In this document: positions 7,744 through 14,126 of the stretch, piece by piece
Position numbering within the stretch: the first letter of the stretch is position 1
How the letters are laid out: each line of letters opens with the position of its first letter
Source: a virus
Reading direction: 5' to 3' (one strand)
Virus record (IMG/VR): IMGVR_UViG_3300042295_000117
Span: 1-41,431 of that record
DNA: 41,431 bases
Program-made: the position numbers and the translations under genes
The notes under the pieces: model-generated
What the model was told of the DNA's origin: nothing
Database searches by the model: none
What the model saw: only the letters and a program-made list of their open reading frames with translations

Positions 7744-9408
7744 TTAATCCTTACTGAGTTGTGCTTTCAACTCATCAATTTGAATCTGTTGTTCTTTAAT
7801 TGCTTCAATTAAAAGTGGAATTAATCTCTCATATTTAACCGTCATATATTTGTTATCAATTGGTGCAGGTGCTACGACTTCTGGCATAATAGCATTTACT
7901 TCTTGCGCAGAAACACCGACATGCATTTCTTTTTGATAGCCGAGATCTTGAGCTGTAATGTTTGGTTCGTAATAGAAACCATTTAATGATTTAACTTTTT
8001 CTATCGCGTTTGAAATGTTTGAGTATCTATCTTTTAGTCGGTCGTCTGAGAAGAATGCTGTAATGTCGCCTGTGGCTGTAATGGCAGTCTGTACAGCAAA
8101 CGATGAAGTATTGCTATTGCTTACAGTAGACCATATTGCGCGCTCGGCTCCAGTTGTAGAAGCAACATAAAATACGAAGTTGTCATCAGATTGATGAACT
8201 AGCCTTGCTCCATTACCAGCAGTAGGATTATTAAAAACAATTCGTTTATCATTAGCGATTGTCAATATATCATTAATTTTTGTATTAGATAGACTTACAT
8301 TTGATGTATATGTTAATGCAGTTCCGTTGTAACCAAATGTTGATGGTGCTGTACCAAACTTAATAAACCCCAAGCTAGAGTTTTGTTGACCTTTTAGACC
8401 TACAGTATCAGCAAGGTTGACATCACCTAACCAAGCATCATCACCAATTCTATAGTTTGTTCCGTTTCCGTTGTTTGCTGCAGTGTAATAATCTGCAGAT
8501 ACAATACCAGATACGTTAGCAAACCCAGTGACGGTTGTATTGCCAGCGGCAAGCGTACCTGTTACGTTAGCAAAACCAGTTATAGTCGTGTTACTAAGTG
8601 TAGAACTTGTCGCTAATACTACACTTCCAGTACCAGTGACACTTGAGAAACCAACAAACTCTGCATTCCAACCAGCTGCACCGTTACCAGCCGTAAGATC
8701 AATGGAAGTACATAATGCAACCGTGCCTGGAAGAACTGTAATTACAGTAGCAGCGTTGGCTGCTCTTACTTCAACGTTGCCGGTCGAATTGTTGACAATT
8801 AGGAATCCTTGACCTAATGTCATTGTTTGTGGAGCAGGTAACGACAATACTTGAGTCGTCGTACCCGTAAAGAACTGCATGTAGTTACTTGATGAAGTTA
8901 GTACAGTTGTACCAGCCGCAGTTGCAGTCGTACTGTAACCGTGCTTAATATTGTTAAATATTGGATTAGTGGTATTTAATGTTCCTGAAATAGTAACATT
9001 TGATGTAATCGATGTATTAGTACTGGTAATATGAGTATTAGTACCAGATAGAGTCGCGTTGCTAGTTATCGTAACCACACCACCTAAGTTAGTCGTACCT
9101 GTTACTGATAGAGCGTGAGCAGGAGTTGTGTTGCCTATACCAACGCGATTATTAGTACCGTCAACAAATAGAACACCGCTGTCAAAGTTTGCATTACCAC
9201 TAGTTTGTGTAAATGCGGTTCCGACAACCATACTTGCAAGGTTCGCGCCAATTTCAAATGTCGCTGAACCATTGGAAGACAACAGTTTCCTGTCGGTAAG
9301 GTTGATTGCTAATTCACCTGCGGCGATGTACGAGGTGTTAGATACGTTGCTTACGTTGGGTAGTAAGCCAGTGGTAGTTGTTCGTTTAATTTGAAATCTA
9401 TTTGGCAT
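7744..9408 (-). CDS. Tail fibre protein with C-terminal S74 intramolecular chaperone (self-cleaving)
   Basis: A 554-residue fibre. Residues 1-55 are a docking module (RFQIKRTTTTG, then GELAINLTDRKLLSSNG) shared with other fibres here. The middle is beta-rich repeats of the SVTGTTNLGGVVTI and ISGTLN kind. The last 103 residues are a peptidase S74 endosialidase-type chaperone: SDDRLK with Ser454 and Lys459 in the spacing of the known Ser-Lys dyad, then LNGFYYEPN, HVGVSAQEVNAIMPEVV, YERLIPLLIEAIKEQQIQI and a terminal helix. By family knowledge the chaperone trimerises, folds the beta-helical shaft and cuts itself off before Ser454. The gene has its own leader with a late promoter, two hairpins and an AAGGAG site. 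Confidence 0.88.
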   Translation of the reverse strand: MPNRFQIKRTTTTGLLPNVSNVSNTSYIAAGELAINLTDRKLLSSNGSATFEIGANLASMVVGTAFTQTSGNANFDSGVLFVDGTNNRVGIGNTTPAHALSVTGTTNLGGVVTITSNATLSGTNTHITSTNTSITSNVTISGTLNTTNPIFNNIKHGYSTTATAAGTTVLTSSSNYMQFFTGTTTQVLSLPAPQTMTLGQGFLIVNNSTGNVEVRAANAATVITVLPGTVALCTSIDLTAGNGAAGWNAEFVGFSSVTGTGSVVLATSSTLSNTTITGFANVTGTLAAGNTTVTGFANVSGIVSADYYTAANNGNGTNYRIGDDAWLGDVNLADTVGLKGQQNSSLGFIKFGTAPSTFGYNGTALTYTSNVSLSNTKINDILTIANDKRIVFNNPTAGNGARLVHQSDDNFVFYVASTTGAERAIWSTVSNSNTSSFAVQTAITATGDITAFFSDDRLKDRYSNISNAIEKVKSLNGFYYEPNITAQDLGYQKEMHVGVSAQEVNAIMPEVVAPAPIDNKYMTVKYERLIPLLIEAIKEQQIQIDELKAQLSKD

Positions 9409-9424
9409 TTGCCTATCTCCTTAT

Positions 9425-9440
9425 GTCAGTATTTACTGAC
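9425..9440 (-). promoter_or_regulatory. Leader hairpin 2 of the S74 fibre gene
   Basis: Perfect inverted repeat GTCAGTA-aa-TACTGAC on the minus strand, one base before the ATAAGGAG ribosome site of the S74 fibre gene. Seven base pairs, shares the AGTA/TACT core with the hairpin at 9451-9466. No U-run follows, so it is not a classical terminator; it may set translation or message stability. Confidence 0.65.
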
Positions 9441-9450
9441 GGATTTTGTA

Positions 9451-9466
9451 CTGAGTATCTACTCAG
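9451..9466 (-). promoter_or_regulatory. Leader hairpin 1 of the S74 fibre gene
   Basis: Perfect inverted repeat CTGAGTA-ga-TACTCAG on the minus strand, three bases after the late promoter element at 9470-9477, so it would lie at or near the very 5' end of the transcript. Ten bases separate it from hairpin 2. A 5'-end hairpin could protect the message. Confidence 0.6.
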
Positions 9467-9469
9467 ATC

Positions 9470-9477
9470 TATTTATA
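9470..9477 (-). promoter_or_regulatory. Late promoter element TATAAATA for the S74 fibre gene
   Basis: Exact match to the T4 late-promoter -10 element on the minus strand, about 60 bases before the ATG at 9408 and overlapping the stop codon of the preceding fibre gene (9473). It is the only good promoter match in the short spacer. Confidence 0.65.
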
Positions 9478-10690
9478 TTGATGCTTGTGTTACAGTTAAA
9501 ATAACGCTAGGAATAGCAGGACAAAATGCGGTAGCAGAAAACGCTGTAATTGATATTGTATTTGAACCTTGTGACGCAGCCCACATTAGTTGAAAGTCAT
9601 TGTTTGCCTGCATAGAAACAATAAAGTTCCAAGCCGCAACAACATATGTTGTCGAATCAGTAATACTAATTCTGGTAGCAGAGTTAGGAATATCAACATT
9701 ATCTTTTCTTGGCCAAATCCATATGTCACGAGTTTGGTTGGTCGTCGAACTAAACTGAAGCGAAAATTGATAGTTGTATAAACCAGATATTGCTGCAACT
9801 ATTGCGTTGTTGCTTCCAGAATATCTGCTTGCTACAGAATGGCCAGCAGCAAAATCTGTGGTATTAAACTTAATAGGATAAGCAGTATTTGCTGTCACAG
9901 CAGATTGCGTAGTTGTGTCAGAAAACGATCCATATCTTAGTTTGGTAATAGTTGGTGTGTTGATTAAAATAATACCATCAGTTGTTCCAACTTTGGTAAC
10001 AGTTCCAATGAATATAGGTTGGTTTGGCGGAGATGGTTTTATACTTGTTAATCCACCAGCAACAGTAGGAGAAATAAACAACTCAGTGCCAATAACCCAT
10101 GTTTCAGAATAAGGGCTTCCTGTTGTGTTTAATCCTCTAATCTTACCAAATTTTGTAGCACGACCAAGTGCACCGTTAGCAACTGATTCAGTGCATACTC
10201 CGATAACATGTAATGAATCTGCTGAAGAGTTCGCTGTGAATAATGCTACTGTTGGATTGCCGTCACCATTAGCGCCGATAACTTCAAGAACAGTTCCATC
10301 TACAATCGTAGCACCTGTGGTATTTCTAAAGAGAGTCATGTGCTCTAAACCAACTTGCAACGTTGTATCATTTTGATGTATGTCAAGGCACTGTTCGACG
10401 GGATTCCATGTCATCAATCCTTCTTGTGGTGTAGGAATTAAAGGTTCTACAACAGGATTATCTATCTCAAATCTAATTCCTCTGACAGTATTAATCTCGT
10501 TACCAATTGATATACTGCCGCCAATTGTAACATTGCCAGAAATATTCGCTCCAACTTCAAACACATTACTTGAGTTCGAGATATACATTTTACCATCATG
10601 TGTGTTGATGCCGATGTCGCCGTCAGTACTTAATGTGAAAGTATTGGGGACACGACCAGCAACAGATGTTTTCTTGATATTAGTAGCCAT
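9473..10690 (-). CDS. Tail fibre protein with C1q/TNF-like C-terminal head (405 residues)
   Basis: Probable receptor-binding fibre. Residues 1-60 are a docking module (IKKTSVAGRVPN, then GDIGINTHDGKMYIS). The middle, residues about 75-245, includes VVEPLIPTPQEGLMTWNP and a beta-rich module (GTVLEVIGANGDGNPTV, IGTVTKVGTTDGIILINTP) common in phage fibres. Residues about 255-405 form a compact jelly-roll type head with ISGLYNYQFSLQFS, RDIWIWPRKDNVDIPNSATR, VVAAWNFIVSMQANNDFQL and the end CPAIPSVILTVTQ, a well-known phage fibre tip pattern. No recognisable ribosome site: the late-promoter match ends five bases before the ATG. An upstream terminator isolates it from the gene before. Confidence 0.82.
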   Translation of the reverse strand: MATNIKKTSVAGRVPNTFTLSTDGDIGINTHDGKMYISNSSNVFEVGANISGNVTIGGSISIGNEINTVRGIRFEIDNPVVEPLIPTPQEGLMTWNPVEQCLDIHQNDTTLQVGLEHMTLFRNTTGATIVDGTVLEVIGANGDGNPTVALFTANSSADSLHVIGVCTESVANGALGRATKFGKIRGLNTTGSPYSETWVIGTELFISPTVAGGLTSIKPSPPNQPIFIGTVTKVGTTDGIILINTPTITKLRYGSFSDTTTQSAVTANTAYPIKFNTTDFAAGHSVASRYSGSNNAIVAAISGLYNYQFSLQFSSTTNQTRDIWIWPRKDNVDIPNSATRISITDSTTYVVAAWNFIVSMQANNDFQLMWAASQGSNTISITAFSATAFCPAIPSVILTVTQASI

Positions 10691-10695
10691 ACATT

Positions 10696-10703
10696 TATTT
10701 ATA
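10696..10703 (-). promoter_or_regulatory. Late promoter element TATAAATA just before the 405-residue fibre gene
   Basis: Exact TATAAATA on the minus strand, between the terminator at 10707-10733 and the ATG at 10690. With T4 spacing (start about six bases after the element), transcription would begin at or next to the ATG, giving a leaderless or nearly leaderless message. Confidence 0.55.
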
Positions 10704-10706
10704 CTC

Positions 10707-10733
10707 TAAAAAGAAGCCCACCGAAGTGGGCTT
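10707..10733 (-). terminator. Rho-independent terminator with UUCG loop
   Basis: On the minus strand AAGCCCAC-TTCG-GTGGGCTT forms a perfect eight-base-pair stem with an extra-stable UUCG tetraloop, followed by CTTTTT. It lies four bases after the stop of the 58-residue gene and would end the transcript coming through the 572-residue fibre gene. Confidence 0.9.
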
Positions 10734-10737
10734 TAAG

Positions 10738-10914
10738 TTATTCTGCGATTTTCTTATTCTTAGCTTCCAGCTTTTGTAGCTTCGCAGTTGCTTCCTCTAA
10801 TTGTTTTGACATTAGATCGAGCTGGCTCTTAGTGATTAGATGTTTTGAAATCTCATCAAAAAGAGCCTGTTTGATATTCTCAATATACACATTTACAAAT
10901 ACTGCTTCACTCAT
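10738..10914 (-). CDS. Small coiled-coil protein (58 residues)
   Basis: Read directly from the sequence: ATG at 10914-10912, stop TAA at 10740-10738, GAGG ribosome site four bases upstream. The product begins MSEAVFVNVYIENIKQALFD and its C-terminal half is a charged helix with heptad spacing (LMSKQLEEATAKLQKLEAKN), a probable coiled coil. Function unknown. It is the last gene before the UUCG terminator and follows the 572-residue fibre gene by 18 bases, so it is co-transcribed with it. A fibre-assembly chaperone similar in size to T4 gp57A is possible but unproven. Confidence 0.72.
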   Translation of the reverse strand: MSEAVFVNVYIENIKQALFDEISKHLITKSQLDLMSKQLEEATAKLQKLEAKNKKIAE

Positions 10915-10932
10915 AATAACCTCGTTTTAATT

Positions 10933-12651
10933 TTAGAATGTACCGCCATCCAAGTCAGCATAGACTACAGAAGTACCGTTAGATTGCAGAACCTTGCCGT
11001 CTGTGCCAACTGTTAGTTTTGCCAAAGTATTACCAGCGCCACCAATTAACAAATCACCAACTGCATAAGTTGACTGACCTGTACCACCAGAAGTTGCTGG
11101 TAGAGCAGTTGACAAGCTCAATGTATTAGCTGTTAGTGCAACCGAAACAGTTGAGTTAGCAGTAATATTTACAGCACTTGAGTTAGCAACCAACGCACCA
11201 GTATTTAAGAACGATTGTAGCGTTGCGAACCCGAAGTTTACATTAGCAGTATCAACAGTTGTACTTGGTTCTGGAATTTGACCAGCGAATAATTTGAAGA
11301 CGCCATCGCTTGCGTCACGGAATAGACCAGAGTACGAAGTAGCTGATGCATTACCGAATGTACCATAGAAACCGATGTCAAGCGTATTGGCGGTAGTTTG
11401 ACCACGAGCCAACGAGATGATAGAGTCAGTTACAGATAGGTTTGTAGTATCAACAGTTGTTAGCGTACCATTGATATCAAGATTACCAGATAGAGTTAGA
11501 CTTGTAATAGATAGATCGGTATTAACATGAATACCTGTCGTGTTTACAGTTAGAGTTGAACCAGTTGTTACACCGACCGCATCAGCTGAAACAGAAATAC
11601 CATTAGCAGCAACAACGTGAACACCAGTTGCGTTAGCAACAAGACCATCACCAGCTGTTACATTAATACCCGAAGCGTCAACCGAAATACCGTTAGCAGC
11701 ATCAGCGAATACACCGCTAGAGTTAGCGATAATACCGTTGTTTGCTACGACAGCGATTGTTGCAGCGCCACCTTCTCCTGAAGAGGAACCAGAAATACCA
11801 ACGCCAGCTGAAATAGTAGCAACGTAGTCACCAGATGTACCTGAACCGAGAGCAACGTCGCCTGAAAGTTGCGATGTAGCAATAGAAAGGTTGGCGGTAT
11901 TAACAAACACACCAGTTGCGTTTACAGTTAGAGTACCGTCACCGCGAAGAACGTTAATACCTGAACCATCAACCGAAATACCGTTAGCAGCATCAGCGAA
12001 TACACCGCTTGTGTTAGCGATAATACCGTTGTTAGCATTAACAGCAACAGCGTCAGCAGCGACTGAAATACCAGCGCCAGCACCAACATTAAGTGTTACA
12101 CTACCAGAAGAACCACCATCAGTTAAACCGTTACCAGCAACAACTTCAGTAATATCACCAGATGTACCAGTAATTAAAATTGCGGTAGAGTTAGAAGAAA
12201 CAGTAACACCGTTGGCACCGATAAAGAATACATCATCGTTTGCGCCAGAAGATGGGTCTAATTGTAGAATACCTTTGTTAGCTTCGGTGTTAGCAACAGC
12301 AAGCAGGTCATAAGATACACCTTCATTTGGTGTCAACCAGTAAACTGCTGAACCATTTGAATGAAGAACAGCACCATCAGCACCAAGCGAACCATTAGCA
12401 AAGATAGCTGTTGGTTGTAGGTTAGCAACGATAACTTTATCAATACCGCTTGTGGCGTTAGCAACAAGAGCTTGGTTAGCAGTTAGTGTACCAGGAACGC
12501 GGCGACCACCGATAGCGATGCTACCAGTAGAACCGTCTGGGTGACCTAAGAATAGTATTTCACCATTCGAGGTATACGCAAGTTCACCATTGGCCAACCC
12601 AGCTGGAGCAGCGTTGGTGGTACTGCGTTTAATTTGAATTTTATTGGCCAT
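10933..12651 (-). CDS. Tail fibre protein with NGI-x-V beta-repeats (572 residues)
   Basis: Fibre shaft protein. Residues 1-55 are the docking module also seen in the S74 fibre (KIQIKRSTTNAAPAGLANGE, then LAYTSNGEILFLGHPDG). From about residue 165 to 375 there are tandem beta-repeats of the form NNGIIANTSGVFADAANGIS, with VDGSGINV turns, typical of trimeric phage fibres. Residues 390-500 contain a LDINGTLTTVDTTNLSV strand set and IISLARGQTTANTLDIGFYG, a module found in many marine phage fibres. The protein ends KVLQSNGTSVVYADLDGGTF; the adjacent 86-residue protein ends with the same LDGG-x-F motif. There is no chaperone tail. Starts one base after the upstream stop. Confidence 0.82.
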   Translation of the reverse strand: MANKIQIKRSTTNAAPAGLANGELAYTSNGEILFLGHPDGSTGSIAIGGRRVPGTLTANQALVANATSGIDKVIVANLQPTAIFANGSLGADGAVLHSNGSAVYWLTPNEGVSYDLLAVANTEANKGILQLDPSSGANDDVFFIGANGVTVSSNSTAILITGTSGDITEVVAGNGLTDGGSSGSVTLNVGAGAGISVAADAVAVNANNGIIANTSGVFADAANGISVDGSGINVLRGDGTLTVNATGVFVNTANLSIATSQLSGDVALGSGTSGDYVATISAGVGISGSSSGEGGAATIAVVANNGIIANSSGVFADAANGISVDASGINVTAGDGLVANATGVHVVAANGISVSADAVGVTTGSTLTVNTTGIHVNTDLSITSLTLSGNLDINGTLTTVDTTNLSVTDSIISLARGQTTANTLDIGFYGTFGNASATSYSGLFRDASDGVFKLFAGQIPEPSTTVDTANVNFGFATLQSFLNTGALVANSSAVNITANSTVSVALTANTLSLSTALPATSGGTGQSTYAVGDLLIGGAGNTLAKLTVGTDGKVLQSNGTSVVYADLDGGTF

Positions 12652-12652
12652 T

Positions 12653-12913
12653 TTAGAATGAACCTCCGTCTAGGTTTAATTGTTCGACCACATATGTGTC
12701 GTTTGCAGAATAATAAACTAATGTGGAATTGTTCGCAGGGGTTGATTCTACCACATCAACCAATGAATCTAATCTTGTAACTGCAGAAGTAACACCCGCA
12801 GCAGAAGTAACAGTAACAGCGTCAGCCTGTGTAGAAGGCTTAATTGAACCGCTTGTTTCAACAACCTTTAGACTAAGAGCGTTTCGATTGTTAGCTTTCA
12901 CTACCGTAACCAT
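12653..12913 (-). CDS. Small virion protein with LDGGSF C-terminal motif (86 residues)
   Basis: An 86-residue protein, start MVTVVKANNRNALSLKVVET, middle Ala/Thr/Val-rich, end LVYYSANDTYVVEQLNLDGG then SF. The final 25 residues follow the same pattern as the end of the neighbouring fibre (text-like S-N/A-x-x-Y-V-V then LDGG-S/T-F), a motif I associate with marine T4-like virion fibres. It may be a short fibre collar or a minimal relative of the fibre tail end. Stop and next start are one base apart. It lies six bases after the 108-residue gene. No enzyme motif is visible. Function inferred from company only. Confidence 0.65.
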   Translation of the reverse strand: MVTVVKANNRNALSLKVVETSGSIKPSTQADAVTVTSAAGVTSAVTRLDSLVDVVESTPANNSTLVYYSANDTYVVEQLNLDGGSF

Positions 12914-12919
12914 ATTTAG

Positions 12920-13246
12920 TTATCTCGTAACTTCAGGGTTGATAGTAACAATGCCTTCAACGATTCGAGAAACGACATTGCCAGAAGAAACCAATTCTAA
13001 ATCCCATACGTATCTACCACCAGTAATGTTTGCGCTTGTAGCAGCATTCATAGAAATGGTAATTACACCATTTGCAGCACCAGTGACAGTGAACGAATTA
13101 TAGGTTGTAGAGGTGTAGTGCTTGCGCATCTGCGAACGACCTGTGTAAGTCGTTAGATTAATTGGAGTACCAGCATCATCTGCAACTTCAATCGTTGTCG
13201 CGAAGTCGGTGCCTTGGTCAATGAATAGATTTAGTTTGGTTGCCAT
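12920..13246 (-). CDS. Small virion protein, BppU-like N-terminal-type beta domain (108 residues)
   Basis: A 108-residue all-beta protein. The pattern LFIDQGTDFATTIEVADDAG, then PINLTTYTGRSQMRKHY, followed by TGAANGVITISMNAATSANI and GRYVWDLELVSSGNVVSRIV, is a small virion protein type I know from many marine myoviruses; it resembles the N-terminal domain of upper baseplate or fibre-adaptor proteins (BppU type). It probably sits between baseplate and fibres. The start is the first ATG after the upstream gene's stop spacing of nine bases. No signal peptide. Neighbours on both sides are fibre-type genes. Confidence 0.68.
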   Translation of the reverse strand: MATKLNLFIDQGTDFATTIEVADDAGTPINLTTYTGRSQMRKHYTSTTYNSFTVTGAANGVITISMNAATSANITGGRYVWDLELVSSGNVVSRIVEGIVTINPEVTR

Positions 13247-13255
13247 AAGATAGCC

Positions 13256-14125
13256 TTATTGAATTTCGCTAGTATATTGTTCCGTATCGCCATCAACAAT
13301 TGTCGTCACAATAGTTCCAACAATGGTATTAAATACAGTATCGGTAGATCTAGAAGTTGATGCAGTCGTAGATTTTGATATCGATGCACCAGTAGCAAAC
13401 ACCGTATCATATTTAGTGGTTGTACCATAGAACGTATTAAATGACGTTGTTGTTGCGGTCGCTTTAGAAGTAGACTTAGAGGTTGATTTACTGGTATCAT
13501 AAACCGAACCAAATACAGTAGTTGTTGCAAAAGAAGTATTTTTGGAAGTATCAGTCGATCTAGAAGTATCAGTTGTTCTAGAAGTTTCATTTCCTGTTAA
13601 TGTTAATTTGCTAGTTTCTCTTGTGGTTCCAACTGCTATATCACTACCTGATTCTTTATCAAAAATAAATGTAAATGTATCTGTTAGATAAGTCGTAGTG
13701 GTATTTACACCACCAGTAATATAGGTTGTAGTCGTACCATATACAGTAGTCGTCGCATATGTTGTTAATATTGTTGTATCTGTACTGCGAGCTGTACCAG
13801 TTAAAGTGCTTCTACTTACTTCTTTAGTAAGAAAAACTGGTTCGCCAGATACTGTAGTTGTTATTGTTGTATTATATGTTGTAGTCGTTGAAACTTCATT
13901 AGAAGTTCCGAATACAGTATTATAAACAGTGTCATAAACTGTTGTAGTATTTGTAGATTTGGATGTTAGCTGGCTTGTATCAGTTAATTTTTGCGTTTCA
14001 AAATTAGTATCATATCCAGTAACATAAAGAGTTACAAACGTAGTGTTAAATACTGTTGATGTTGAACGCGAAGTTTGTCCTGTCGTTTGTCTAACAATAT
14101 AAGAATTTAACAAAAACCCGCCCAT
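13256..14125 (-). CDS. Thr-rich repeat virion protein (289 residues)
   Basis: Third member of the Thr-rich repeat group. After a short start (MGGFLLNSYIVRQTTGQTSR) nearly the whole chain follows the two-residue register (for example STSTVFNTTFVTLYVTGYDT and TSRTTDTSRSTDTSKNTSFA). Two short non-repeat inserts break it: SGEPVFLTKEVSR near residue 95 and FTFIFDKESGSDIAVG near residue 150. The last 20 residues turn acidic and polar (IVDGDTEQYTSEIQ). No signal peptide, no Cys. The start ATG lies one base after the stop of the 575-residue fibre gene, so it is coupled to it. It may be a short fibre using the same fold as the two giant repeat arrays. Function unknown. Confidence 0.7.
   Translation of the reverse strand: MGGFLLNSYIVRQTTGQTSRSTSTVFNTTFVTLYVTGYDTNFETQKLTDTSQLTSKSTNTTTVYDTVYNTVFGTSNEVSTTTTYNTTITTTVSGEPVFLTKEVSRSTLTGTARSTDTTILTTYATTTVYGTTTTYITGGVNTTTTYLTDTFTFIFDKESGSDIAVGTTRETSKLTLTGNETSRTTDTSRSTDTSKNTSFATTTVFGSVYDTSKSTSKSTSKATATTTSFNTFYGTTTKYDTVFATGASISKSTTASTSRSTDTVFNTIVGTIVTTIVDGDTEQYTSEIQ
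13300..14090 (-). repeat. Thr-rich dipeptide-register repeat in the 289-residue protein
   Basis: Roughly residues 12-275 of the protein. Pairs read as SR-ST-ST-VF-NT-TF-VT-LY and so on; bulky second residues are separated by one or two Thr pairs, as in the 1202- and 2056-residue proteins. Less regular, with two inserts. Confidence 0.8.
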
Positions 14126-14126
14126 A

